NCBI RefSeq assembly: GCF_018139545.1
Contig: NZ_JAGSPJ010000006.1
Span: 310,001-374,000 of the forward strand
Reading direction: 5' to 3'
Source of the DNA: Affinundibacterium fentianense
Lineage (GTDB): Bacteria; Pseudomonadota; Gammaproteobacteria; Burkholderiales; Burkholderiaceae_D
Length of the DNA stretch: 64,000 nucleotides
Numbering within the stretch: position 1 is the first letter of the stretch; every line of letters begins with the position of its first letter. A model generated the notes under the pieces. The model did not search any database. It was not told where the DNA came from and saw only the letters and a list, made by a program, of their open reading frames with translations. Below are positions 46,885-55,743 of the stretch, piece by piece. A program made the position numbers and the translations under genes.

Positions 46885-47943
46885 TCAAATGCTAAAGCGC
46901 AAGGCGATCAAAGCGAAAATTGCAAGTGATAGGAGCGCAACGATCGATAGAGCAAAACTGCGCCAAACTGCTGACAGGCGACCAAGTTGATAAGTCCCGC
47001 GCAAATGATGGAACATATGAATAGGTGGAACACAAATCAAAATCAAACTCGATAGTGCGTACCAGTTAAGAGCTGCAAGCAGTGACGATAACATCATCAA
47101 CATCGACATGAACGAAAGCGAATGTAAGGAAAAAACAGCATGTTCAAACATCGTATTCTGTCGACGCCAAGCGAATAGCAGCCATAGAAATGGCAGGGAA
47201 ATTGGCACCAAAAGGAATGCCAGTTTGGACAAGGTATTCTTGAACTTATATAAGGCGAGTTCTGGATTTTGCAATATTTTAGATAGGCTCTTGACGACGA
47301 ATGGCGTGGCCAGATTTGGCGTGTTTTTTTCTAGATTGAGGCGTACGCTGTCTTCAGAATGGTTATTAAAGGGGCTCTTATCCAAATCAGTTTGATTTTC
47401 TAGTTCGTCTTTCGCTGCCTTGAGTTGTTTTAATGTTGATTCTGCTTCAGTTATTTTTGATGCGATGGTTTGGGCTTCTGGTGTGTTAAGTGGCAAGGTA
47501 TTTCGTTGCTGTTGTAAAACAATGAGAGCGTCTTGTTGCAAGTCGATTTGAGTCTGGAGTGCAGTTTGATTTTTATCCGCATGCATCGCATTCGGCAATG
47601 CGCCGCTAGTCAAGTTGAACACAAAGAACATTGAAAAAATGAGAAACAAGAACAAGGCGAGCGGCGAAACATATCGGGTGCGTTGGCCTTGGATATAGTT
47701 TCGGGTTAATTCGCCAGGTCGAAGTGTCAGTGCTGGGATCGTGCGCCAAGCTTTGGTATCAAAATGAAATAGGCCATGCAACAATTCTTCGACTAGGTGT
47801 AGCAGCGAATGGTGAATATGGATATTTTGCCCACACTCAGGGCAGTAAGATTTTTCAACTTCAGCACCGCAGTTGGCGCAAACTTGCGTGGACAGGTGAT
47901 TTTTTGAAACACGGGTGGACGTGTTGACTTCATGAATAGGCAT
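46885..47943 (-). CDS. DUF3667-family membrane protein with a zinc ribbon
   Basis: A 352-residue protein. Near the N-terminus CANCGAEVEKSYCPECGQ is a CxxC...CxxC zinc ribbon. SLLHLVEELLHGLFHFDTKAWRTIPALTLRPGELTRNYIQGQRTRYVSPLALFLFLIFS is the DUF3667 signature leading into the first helix. A coiled coil (about residues 125-185) follows, and three to four helices lie in the C-terminal third. Function is unknown. An upstream in-frame TTG at 48003 could extend the protein; the ATG at 47943 gives a more normal N-terminus. Confidence 0.85.
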   Translation of the reverse strand: MPIHEVNTSTRVSKNHLSTQVCANCGAEVEKSYCPECGQNIHIHHSLLHLVEELLHGLFHFDTKAWRTIPALTLRPGELTRNYIQGQRTRYVSPLALFLFLIFSMFFVFNLTSGALPNAMHADKNQTALQTQIDLQQDALIVLQQQRNTLPLNTPEAQTIASKITEAESTLKQLKAAKDELENQTDLDKSPFNNHSEDSVRLNLEKNTPNLATPFVVKSLSKILQNPELALYKFKNTLSKLAFLLVPISLPFLWLLFAWRRQNTMFEHAVFSLHSLSFMSMLMMLSSLLAALNWYALSSLILICVPPIHMFHHLRGTYQLGRLSAVWRSFALSIVALLSLAIFALIALRFSI

Positions 47944-48110
47944 AGAGAATTCGACTTCAATCGATATAGTCAAAGAAAAGTTGAGTGGCCTCAGTTGAGG
48001 CAATGTAATTTGTAAAAATTGTCCCTATTTCGGCTGCATCGTTGCATCGAAAGATCGTATCAGCGTGTTCGATGTCAAGCGCGATCCTTATCGGGTTCTT
48101 TTTGCGAAGG

Positions 48111-50165
48111 CTATTGCAATGGGAATGTGAAAGTAAAGCCTTCTGCTAGTGGTTCATTCAGCGTTGAGCGGAAACCGCCTTGGTCGCCTCCTTCAAAACG
48201 GATAGTCCCGCCGGGTGTATAACTGAGAAAATCGACGACAAAGGTTCTAAGGTCTGGCAGCCAATAGCTTGATTTCACTATGTAGTTACCAGACATCACA
48301 AAATCAGGTCGCATATCGCGATCAAAGGTGATGCGAATGCTCGGCGCACTGCCGCTGGTAAAAGTTGGGCCACTAATAATTTTGCTGTAGCCTGTGCTGT
48401 TGTTGTCTTCTTTCGGAAAGGTATAGCTGACTGACTCGCCCAAAGCTTCGTTTGCAGTCGAGCGGAAGCCGCTATTCGTGCCGCCTTCAAAGACAATTTT
48501 TCCACCTGGTGTAAAACTCGCTAAGCTGATAACAAACGTTTTTTTGTCGGCAGTCCAAGTATTCGACTTGGGAATATAGTCACCCGTCACAGTAAATCCT
48601 GGACCCATTGTACGGTCAAAAGTGACACTGATTTGCGGATTGCTACCTCCCGTAAAAGTTGGGCCCTGAATGACTTTGGCGACACCGAGATTTCCCGGGT
48701 TATCACCTTGCGGAAAGCGATAGACAAACATGACTTTCATCGGAACGTTGTTGGTGCCAACAAAGCCGGGCGTGCCATCAGCATTTGCACCCATTAGATT
48801 GATCGTGCCGCCCGCTACAAAATTGAGGAGCTCGACTACAAAGCTGCGTTTATCGGATTTCCAGTAGGCCTTTTTTAAGTTGAAGTTTCCGTCGAGTGCG
48901 TAGCTAGCGTTCATATCGCTATCAAATTGAAATTCCAAAATAGGGTTGGGGCCCTCAGTGAACTTCACGGGATTCGCAATCACAGGAGGATCCATTAAAT
49001 GGGCTGGATCTTTTGGGAAATAGAAAGTCACATTCTCTTCCATCGGGATGTGATCAACCGAAGCGAAAGCCGGGTTGCCATCGGTACCGGTCCCATAGAA
49101 GATCACTTTGCTGTTCGGCGTGTACTTATTTATCTCCATAAAAAAGCTACGTTTATCGCTACGCCAACCGGTCTTTCCAAGTTCGTAGCTGCCCTCGGTT
49201 TGATAGCCCACATCCATGTCACGATCAAATGTGAGCTCTAACAAAGACGGGTTGCCAAGTGTGAAGCGAGGACTGCCAATTAATCGTGGTGCCAGACTAT
49301 TTGGGTCAGCTGTTAGACCTATGCTTTTAAACAAGGCTTTTGCGGCGTCTGCCGAATTGGGTAAGACTGCCGCAGCGATGGCCATCGTCTTGTTTAAGGA
49401 TTCTTCGGGTTTGATATAGGTGATTCCTTCGCTTATGGCGAACTCGGCTGCCACTGCGTATTTGTTGTCTAATAGTCGTGGTACCCAACCGAACTCAACG
49501 TGATTATTGAAACTATGGGCGACATTCAGAATAGTTAAAATTAGACCGCCTTTACTAGTCTTTCCAGTATCGAGCTCACCCGCCCAGTAATTCACGTCTT
49601 CCGCTGGTGGTGCCGTTGCGCCGAATCGTCCGAGTACGTTTTTGTAAATGATCCGGACAAAATCAGCATGGCTCATTTGTGCTGAATAACCTGTTTGCGC
49701 GCTGTACTGAATGGCAGCGTTGTAGAAAATATCTGCAATCTCAGGGATGGATTTGCCAGCGCGTTTTTCGTTGATCCAATACGCTAGCCCTTCGGCATCG
49801 GGGACGCGATTGAAAAAAGCGATATACAGTTCGACTAAAATTTTAAGATCGCTCTCGGCAATGCTCGTGCTAATGTCCTTGAGTGTGGTTGTTAATTTGA
49901 CGTCAGTAAACTGGAAAGTAGTCGTCGCGAGCGGGTAGGAATTGATTTGTCCTGTTTTCTTATTCCGCAGTTGAAATAGTGTCGAGGTTTTGACTAACTC
50001 AAAGTCACTCCGTAGGCCGTCTAAATTGATGGTTGTTGCGTTACTTGGGGCCGGCTGAAAACTGCGGCTCGACGATCCTATGTCGTCGTGGTTCCCACCG
50101 CATGCGCACATTAAACTGAAAAGAAAAAATGTTATGAATGCCCGCAGTGCATTGAATTGGTTCAT
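48111..50165 (-). CDS. Lipoprotein with DUF4214 and four tandem ~90-residue repeats
   Basis: A 684-residue lipoprotein with lipobox MCACGG. After a short linker a DUF4214 module runs from about residue 105 to 290 (ILVELYIAFFNRVPDAEGLAYWINEKRAGKSIPEIADIF). It then carries four consecutive repeats of about 90 residues, each starting with P(R/K/T)FT-G-(N/S)P and containing TFDRDM or a variant, a Y-containing strand and an (F/Y)TFPK/Q end. The last two copies are the closest to each other and the first two drift. The repeats look like an Ig/SwmB-type beta fold, but I cannot name the family. It is an outer-surface or periplasmic protein. Confidence 0.8.
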   Translation of the reverse strand: MNQFNALRAFITFFLFSLMCACGGNHDDIGSSSRSFQPAPSNATTINLDGLRSDFELVKTSTLFQLRNKKTGQINSYPLATTTFQFTDVKLTTTLKDISTSIAESDLKILVELYIAFFNRVPDAEGLAYWINEKRAGKSIPEIADIFYNAAIQYSAQTGYSAQMSHADFVRIIYKNVLGRFGATAPPAEDVNYWAGELDTGKTSKGGLILTILNVAHSFNNHVEFGWVPRLLDNKYAVAAEFAISEGITYIKPEESLNKTMAIAAAVLPNSADAAKALFKSIGLTADPNSLAPRLIGSPRFTLGNPSLLELTFDRDMDVGYQTEGSYELGKTGWRSDKRSFFMEINKYTPNSKVIFYGTGTDGNPAFASVDHIPMEENVTFYFPKDPAHLMDPPVIANPVKFTEGPNPILEFQFDSDMNASYALDGNFNLKKAYWKSDKRSFVVELLNFVAGGTINLMGANADGTPGFVGTNNVPMKVMFVYRFPQGDNPGNLGVAKVIQGPTFTGGSNPQISVTFDRTMGPGFTVTGDYIPKSNTWTADKKTFVISLASFTPGGKIVFEGGTNSGFRSTANEALGESVSYTFPKEDNNSTGYSKIISGPTFTSGSAPSIRITFDRDMRPDFVMSGNYIVKSSYWLPDLRTFVVDFLSYTPGGTIRFEGGDQGGFRSTLNEPLAEGFTFTFPLQ

Positions 50166-50214
50166 AGCGATGATGATCGGTTAATTTGATGCGAAGGGAG
50201 AGACTGACTTGATC

Positions 50215-50278
50215 GTTAGAAAGTTATTTTCGGTATAGAAAATAATTCCAAGAAAGGCAATATACATGATTTTCTAAC
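50215..50278. promoter_or_regulatory. Nested inverted repeats upstream of the DUF4214 lipoprotein
   Basis: TTATTTTC-GGTATA-GAAAATAA is a perfect 8-bp-arm dyad at 50224-50245, and the flanking TTAGAAA and TTTCTAA add an outer pair. It lies 60 bp before the lipoprotein start and may be an operator or an RNA hairpin. Confidence 0.4.
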
Positions 50279-50384
50279 ATGCTTCTACTGCGATCGTGAT
50301 CATTTGTTGTAGGCGTTGCTGGGGCGATTGAAAAGCATTCGAGTGCAACCATCAAATCTGTTGAGAGCCAATGTGTCATAAAAC

Positions 50385-50436
50385 AAAGCGCATCAATTCC
50401 CTTGAATTCTAAACGCGGAGAATTGATGGACGCTTT
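50385..50436 (-). terminator. Terminator of the TonB-VWA operon
   Basis: CATCAATTC pairs with GAATTGATG, extended by AAAGCG/CGCTTT. On the minus strand it is followed by GTTTTATG, 22 bp after the VWA gene stop. Confidence 0.7.
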
Positions 50437-50458
50437 ACCATGACAAACTTCCCTGTCT

Positions 50459-52306
50459 TTATGGGATTGATTGTGTGGTTCCGCTGTTTAAGGTTGGCGC
50501 TGTTGTATGACTCTGGCGAGAGTGATCGGCATTTGTAGGGTGGAGCGCTGCGGATAACTCGACTAAACGTATCCATTCAGCACGACGTCCAAAGTGATCG
50601 TGGTCTGCTGCCGACCGAGCCAGCGCCAGGATTTGTTCTGGTCCGAAATCCCCGATTAAACTGCTTCCGCGTAGCCACTGTGCCCAAGCAGCCACAGCTG
50701 TGGCAAATCGAAAGTCTTGATCCGCCAGATTGATCGCCTTCACGGCTCGATCAGCAAGTATAGGTATTTCAATTAATTCACTGCGATGTTCCCGAACTTG
50801 TTTATAGCGTAGTTTCAGCCACGCCAGTTCGTTCGCATTGCCGTCAGCGTGGTTTTCTTTGGCCTTCGTGTCATTGGCGCGATAGCGCAACGTGTCTCGA
50901 TGTCCCTTTGCTCCTTTTAGACTGATTTCGTATAGGGCTGTCACGGTATGTCCCGCGCCAATATCTGCCGCGTCGACTTGATCGTCATTGAATTGTTCGT
51001 GATTTAAGGCGCGTGCTTCATAGCCAATCAGGCGATACTCTTGCACCAGTGCGGGATTAAATTCTATTTGAAGCTTTAAATCCTGCGCAATGGTTGACAG
51101 CGTCGAAGTGAATTCATTGACAAGAACCTTGTGTGCTTCTTGGAGGCTATCGAGATAGTGGTAGCTGCCGTCACCATTGTCGGCAAGTTTTTTCATGAGT
51201 GCTTCATTGTAGTTGTCGTCGCCGACGCCCAATGTGCTTAGACTAATGCCTGTTTTGCGCTCCCGTTCGACCAGTGCCTTGAGCTCATCCTGATTGGTGA
51301 CACCGATATTGAGATCACCGTCGGTCGCCAATAGGACGCGATTAATCCCGTTTGGAATGTAGGCTGAGTGCGCCTGTGCATAGGCTAATTTGATTCCCGC
51401 TGCGCCATTGGTTCCCCCGCCAGCGCTGAGTTGATCGATTGCGAGCTTAATTTGGTGTTTTTGATCGCCCGGTGTTGCTGCTAATGCGAGCCGAGTTCCA
51501 TTGGCATAAGTCACCAAGCTGACGCGATCTTGTGGACGTAATTGTGCCGTTAGTAATTTGAGCGCACTCTTGATTAAAGGTAAGCGTTCTGATGATGCCA
51601 TCGAGCCCGAGACGTCCACTAAGAAGACGAGGTTTGCGGACGGCAGGCTTTCTTTGGCAAGATCTTTACCTTTGATGGCGATTCGTACAAGTTGATGCGC
51701 GGAATTCCATGGCGAAAGACTTAATTGGGTGTGTACGCTAAAAGGGTGCGGCGCATCTTTGCTTGGTAACGCGTAGTTATAAGAGAAATAGTTGATTAAT
51801 TCTTCGGCGCGGACGGCATCGGGTGGAGGCAGCTGACCTTGCTGGATGAATCGTCGGACATTGGCATAACTGCCAGTATCGACGTCTGCACTAAAAGTGG
51901 AAAGTGGCTCTTCGCTAACCAGTTTCCAGTTATTTTCTTTGTAGCTTGGATACTTCGCCGTACTGGAAGTTGGGTACTGATGGGAATCGAAGTCAGCCTT
52001 CACTTTTGCCATTGCGTTCGTTGGGTTTGGCGAGCCGCTTGGCGGAATATACGGTGGCGGTGCTACCGGCATCTCCATAGCAAGTTCCATTGGGCTTTGC
52101 AATGCAATTGGGGAGGGTGGCGATTCAGTGATTGTCTTTGCATGGATGATGATGTCTGACTCGGTACTAGGATTGGATTGCGTCTCGTGCGCCGTGTCTA
52201 TTTTGCTCGAGAAACTGCAGGCGTTGACGGCCAGCCCAATTAGGCATACCCAAGCGAAACGCGCTGCTAACTTTGCTTGATCGATGTGAGATGTGAGAGA
52301 TTGCAT
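50459..52306 (-). CDS. VWA-domain lipoprotein (YfbK-like, DUF3520)
   Basis: A 615-residue lipoprotein with lipobox VNAC. A Pro-rich linker is followed by a DUF3520-flanked von Willebrand A domain. The MIDAS site is complete: VFLVDVSGSMASS (DxSxS), a downstream Thr, and LLATDGDLNIG. The C-terminal YRANDTKAKENH...LAWLKLRYKQ region belongs to the YfbK-like type. Such proteins act in cell-envelope assemblies, but no reaction is known. The ATG at 52306 is preceded by AAGGA; a GTG at 52360 would add 18 residues and bury the signal. It follows the TonB gene by 54 bp. Confidence 0.9.
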   Translation of the reverse strand: MQSLTSHIDQAKLAARFAWVCLIGLAVNACSFSSKIDTAHETQSNPSTESDIIIHAKTITESPPSPIALQSPMELAMEMPVAPPPYIPPSGSPNPTNAMAKVKADFDSHQYPTSSTAKYPSYKENNWKLVSEEPLSTFSADVDTGSYANVRRFIQQGQLPPPDAVRAEELINYFSYNYALPSKDAPHPFSVHTQLSLSPWNSAHQLVRIAIKGKDLAKESLPSANLVFLVDVSGSMASSERLPLIKSALKLLTAQLRPQDRVSLVTYANGTRLALAATPGDQKHQIKLAIDQLSAGGGTNGAAGIKLAYAQAHSAYIPNGINRVLLATDGDLNIGVTNQDELKALVERERKTGISLSTLGVGDDNYNEALMKKLADNGDGSYHYLDSLQEAHKVLVNEFTSTLSTIAQDLKLQIEFNPALVQEYRLIGYEARALNHEQFNDDQVDAADIGAGHTVTALYEISLKGAKGHRDTLRYRANDTKAKENHADGNANELAWLKLRYKQVREHRSELIEIPILADRAVKAINLADQDFRFATAVAAWAQWLRGSSLIGDFGPEQILALARSAADHDHFGRRAEWIRLVELSAALHPTNADHSRQSHTTAPTLNSGTTQSIP

Positions 52307-52360
52307 GGTGATTTCCTTGTGAAGTAATGCTTGCAAATTGATGGCAATACCTATTCGCAC

Positions 52361-53017
52361 TTATGGTTGGTCAAGGGTCCAAACATATTGAAGTTTTGCC
52401 CAAGATTTTTCAGGGATGCCATCGACGCTACCGGGCTTGAATTGACATAAACTCAAGCCTTGAATTGCGGCTTTATCGAGAACGCGCGAGCCGCTCGATT
52501 TTTCAACCTTGCCTTCCAAAACCCGACCGTCTGCACCAATTAGCATCGCAAGGTGCACGATGCCTTCTTCACCATTGCGGATAGAACTCGATGGGTAGTC
52601 AGGCTTAGCACAAGCATGCGCATCGACTTGTGCGGCAATACGAATGGGCGCGCGTGGCGCGATGACGTCGGTTTTGCCTGTCATTAACTCAGTAGTGCCA
52701 CCTGAGCCAGTTTCTATTTGTTCACCCGGATCGCGCCTCTCGGTCGTGATGCTGGGACCGGAATTGATTTGTGTTAGTGGTGGCGGTTCGATCAAAGTCG
52801 GCAAAGGCATCGTTTTTGGTGGTTCTCGCAGGGGCTCGGGCGCAGGTTGCGGCGGCATAGGCTCGATTGTTGCGAGTTCGATAATGCGCGCTTGTCGAAA
52901 ATCGATGACATTGGTTGCCTGTAAACCGAGACCAATCGCTGCGGCGTGCAGCAATGCAGCAACCGTCAGTGAGGTCAGTTTTCTTTTGGGAATTTGTTCA
53001 TAGCTTTGCGTAGTCAT
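52361..53017 (-). CDS. tonB: TonB-like energy transducer
   Basis: A 218-residue TonB-type protein. It has one N-terminal membrane helix (SLTVAALLHAAAIGLGLQA), a Pro-rich middle (PPQPAPEPLREPPKTMPLPTLIEPPPL) and a C-terminal TonB domain (VDAHACAKPDYPSSSIRNGEEGIVHLAMLIGADGRVLEGKVEKSSGSRVLDKAAIQGL). It couples the proton-motive force to outer-membrane transport. No ExbB/ExbD gene is adjacent. AAGGAG precedes the ATG at 53017; an upstream in-frame ATG is rejected because it would place a Cys-rich stretch before the anchor. It heads the TonB-VWA unit. Confidence 0.9.
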   Translation of the reverse strand: MTTQSYEQIPKRKLTSLTVAALLHAAAIGLGLQATNVIDFRQARIIELATIEPMPPQPAPEPLREPPKTMPLPTLIEPPPLTQINSGPSITTERRDPGEQIETGSGGTTELMTGKTDVIAPRAPIRIAAQVDAHACAKPDYPSSSIRNGEEGIVHLAMLIGADGRVLEGKVEKSSGSRVLDKAAIQGLSLCQFKPGSVDGIPEKSWAKLQYVWTLDQP

Positions 53018-53135
53018 CTTGTGCTCCTTAGTAGATAGGGATCTGGCGACCAAACAGACTTCACAATGAAGGAATACATGGGGCCTACGAGGGGCTGTAC
53101 ACATCATCGATTTGCGTGTTTGTGGAATCATGTTA

Positions 53136-53150
53136 TGCTAGTAACTAGCA
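53136..53150. promoter_or_regulatory. Palindrome 1 of the tonB/two-component region
   Basis: TGCTAGTAACTAGCA is a perfect 15-bp palindrome with centre A, about 120 bp upstream of tonB. It shares the pattern TnnTAGTnnCTAnnA with the two neighbouring sites. Confidence 0.6.
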
Positions 53151-53194
53151 AAAATAAAGGAATATTTTTTATTTTTAATTGCTTTTAAATGACA

Positions 53195-53211
53195 TTAATA
53201 GTTGCTATTAA
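53195..53211. promoter_or_regulatory. Palindrome 2 of the tonB/two-component region
   Basis: TTAATAG-TTG-CTATTAA is a perfect 17-bp dyad 60 bp from palindrome 1. Its inner 15 bases fit the same TnnTAGTnnCTAnnA pattern. Confidence 0.6.
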
Positions 53212-53350
53212 AATTTATCCTTCTAAAACAATGACTTGAATTGCAATGCGATCACTCCACTTTGCGTGTCGTTTTGTATGAAATGTCGCTCTTGATAAGT
53301 TTTTGGTTCATTGGTGATTGAGTGATTTCAGTTGATTGTGAACATACAAT

Positions 53351-53367
53351 TGCTATTTACTAGTAAA
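53351..53367. promoter_or_regulatory. Palindrome 3 of the tonB/two-component region
   Basis: TGCTATTTACTAGTA matches palindrome 1 at 12 of 15 positions, and TTTACTAGTAAA at 53356-53367 is itself a perfect palindrome. It lies about 125 bp upstream of the response-regulator start. Confidence 0.55.
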
Positions 53368-53482
53368 ATTGTGGTGAGCGTAGAGCATGAGATCAAGCTG
53401 GGCTAAACGAGTCGGATTCATAGCGATTCGCCTGACTGGGTTGCTTACGTGGGAATGAAGGACTTTTAATAGAGAAGAGTGT

Positions 53483-54124
53483 ATGAGCCAGATGATTCGA
53501 GTCTTATTAGCCGATGATCACCCTATTGTGATGACAGGTTTTGCGATGTCACTCAGTGCCGAGGGTGTCAATGTGGTCGGGCAGGCGAAAACTCCGCAGG
53601 AGGCTGTGCAGCAATTTGAGGCATTGCGCCCTGATGTCGTGGTTTTGGATATTCGTTTTGGCGCAGAGATGACAGGCCTTGATGCGGCACGACAAATCAT
53701 GGAAAAGCATCGCGAAGCCCAGATCGTGTTTTTGAGTCAATTCGATCAAGATGCTTTGATCAAAGAGACTTATCGGCTTGGCGCAAAAGCGTTCGTGACC
53801 AAGGATTGTGATCCAGCAGAATTGGCGGTTGCGGTACATCGAGCGAGCCAAGGAGAACTGTATTTCATGCCGCATATCGCTGAACGCTTAGCAAACCTGT
53901 CGGTGCGCGGCGATGCCTCACCGCAAACCTTGTTAGATGAGCGTAGCTTAGCGATTTTTAAGTTGATGGCAGAAGGACTAACCAATGTCGAAATTGCAGA
54001 GAAACTCGATCTCTCGCAAAAAACGATTAGCAATATCAGTCAAGCAGTGAAAGAAAAATTAGGAATCCATCGTCCTGCATTAATCACCAAGCTTGCTGTT
54101 AAACATGGCCTGATCGAGCCTTAG
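53483..54124 (+). CDS. NarL/LuxR-family response regulator
   Basis: A 213-residue response regulator. The receiver has D11-D12, phospho-acceptor D56 (VVVLDIRF), S85 and K107, all expected. The C-terminal LuxR helix-turn-helix is intact: LTNVEIAEKLDLSQKTISNISQAVKEKLGI. It precedes the sensor kinase gene by 5 bp and is divergent from the TonB-VWA unit, with three similar palindromes between them that could be its own targets. Phosphorylation by the adjacent kinase is expected from family knowledge. Confidence 0.94.
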   Translation: MSQMIRVLLADDHPIVMTGFAMSLSAEGVNVVGQAKTPQEAVQQFEALRPDVVVLDIRFGAEMTGLDAARQIMEKHREAQIVFLSQFDQDALIKETYRLGAKAFVTKDCDPAELAVAVHRASQGELYFMPHIAERLANLSVRGDASPQTLLDERSLAIFKLMAEGLTNVEIAEKLDLSQKTISNISQAVKEKLGIHRPALITKLAVKHGLIEP

Positions 54125-54129
54125 GTAAT

Positions 54130-55653
54130 ATGCATACTGACACCCAACAAGCTTCATGGCACCGTTTTTTTTGGTTTCTAAGATGGCGTAGCTGGAGCAT
54201 CCGTACGCGATTGATGGTGATCGCCGTATTTCCAGTCTTTTATCTGTTTTTTTCTTTACTCTCTTATTCCTATTTCGCGCGCTTGAGAGAAGTCGAAGAT
54301 GAGTTGAATGCTCGCGCAAAAACCATCACCACGGCGCTTGCAGACGGTGTTGAATACAATTTGATCGCTGGAAATGTACAGGGTATCAAGCAAATGATCT
54401 ATGGCGTCATTCAATCGGATCAGAATGTCTATCGGATTGATATTGTGGACGCCAATAAGGTCGAGATGAGTCACGTTGAAAATGCGGGGCGGGCAAAGCC
54501 AGAAGTGAAATTTGTCGAGCTGCCCGTTAAGCGTCACATGGTTTGGGTGAATTTACATACCGAGAATCACGAACGGTATGAGCTTGCCCAAAGCAAGGAA
54601 AAAGCCCAAACGATTCTGGGGTATGTTCGTGTAACCATGACGAGAACCTATTTGCTCGATAAGCAGCGCTATCGATTCTCGATCGAATTATTGATGTCTT
54701 TGCTCGCGCTCGCTGCAAGCGGATGTTTGGCATGGTATTTGTCTAAGGGATTGACTAGTCCTTTGCATGCAGCAATTGAGGCTCTGAAGGATATCAGTGC
54801 GGGACGCACAAACACCCAAATTCCGCTGACGCATGGGGGGGAGGTCGGTGAGTTACAGCGTTCCTTGAATGAGATGGCTCGCAGCTTGCATCAGTCGCAG
54901 ACACTGCTAGAGGATACGGTTGTCGAGCGCACCAAAGAGCTCACCGAATCTCGCAATCAAGCACTCAAAGCAGACGCGGAAAAGCGACGCTTAATTCATA
55001 AGGTTAACGCGATAGTTGAAAATGAACGACAAAGTATTGCTGTGGAAATTCACGATGAACTGAATGCTTCGTTGATCGCGGTGCGACTAGAGGCAGAGCG
55101 CATTGCAAAAATGGCGAGTCGAGTCGAAGTAAATGGTGACCACGCACCAATTTTCTTAGAAATACAAGAGCGGGCAAAATCAGTTGTTAAACTGGCGCTA
55201 GATCTGTATGCCAATGGGCGCAATTTGGTTCGCCGCCTACGACCTGAAGTTCTCGATATGTTGGGATTAGAAGGCGCAATTGAAGAGATGCTGCGCCTAT
55301 ATAATGCTGGACATGAGGCCTGTCATTTTGAATTCACCACAGAAGGTGAATTGACGCAATTAGACGCAGATTTGGCAATTTCCGTATATCGGATTGTGCA
55401 AGAGGCTTGTTCGAATATTTTAAAGCATGCTGAGGCTACCCAAGTTTCAATAAAACTGACTCGATGTTTCGAGCCCACGCAGTTATGTATTGAGATAAAA
55501 GACAATGGAGTTGGTTTCGATCCAGAGCAGGCCGTCGCTGGAATCGGTATTTCGGGCATGCGCGAACGGGTTTTGGCATGGGGTGGCGAATTTCAATTGC
55601 GTAGTGAAGTTGGGCAAGGAACCGAGATTCGGATCTCCTTGCCTGCAACTTAA
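54130..55653 (+). CDS. NarX-type sensor histidine kinase
   Basis: A 507-residue membrane kinase. The first helix is near residues 28-50, a periplasmic loop follows (about 55-180), and the second helix is around 185-205. A HAMP segment (SKGLTSPLHAAIEALKDISAGRTNTQIPLTHGGEVGELQRSLNEMA) leads to a HisKA_3 dimerisation domain with H308 in EIHDELN. The HATPase domain ends with DNGVGFDPEQ and GIGISGMRERVLAWGGEFQLRSEVGQGTEI. It has the NarX/LiaS-like topology. The stimulus is unknown. Confidence 0.94.
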   Translation: MHTDTQQASWHRFFWFLRWRSWSIRTRLMVIAVFPVFYLFFSLLSYSYFARLREVEDELNARAKTITTALADGVEYNLIAGNVQGIKQMIYGVIQSDQNVYRIDIVDANKVEMSHVENAGRAKPEVKFVELPVKRHMVWVNLHTENHERYELAQSKEKAQTILGYVRVTMTRTYLLDKQRYRFSIELLMSLLALAASGCLAWYLSKGLTSPLHAAIEALKDISAGRTNTQIPLTHGGEVGELQRSLNEMARSLHQSQTLLEDTVVERTKELTESRNQALKADAEKRRLIHKVNAIVENERQSIAVEIHDELNASLIAVRLEAERIAKMASRVEVNGDHAPIFLEIQERAKSVVKLALDLYANGRNLVRRLRPEVLDMLGLEGAIEEMLRLYNAGHEACHFEFTTEGELTQLDADLAISVYRIVQEACSNILKHAEATQVSIKLTRCFEPTQLCIEIKDNGVGFDPEQAVAGIGISGMRERVLAWGGEFQLRSEVGQGTEIRISLPAT

Positions 55654-55743
55654 GACCCACTCCTTAGAGTTTTGATTAGCGACCGCGCGCGCACATGGCT
55701 AATGATGTGCTCGTTCACCTCTACTTCGATGGGGACTATTTTT

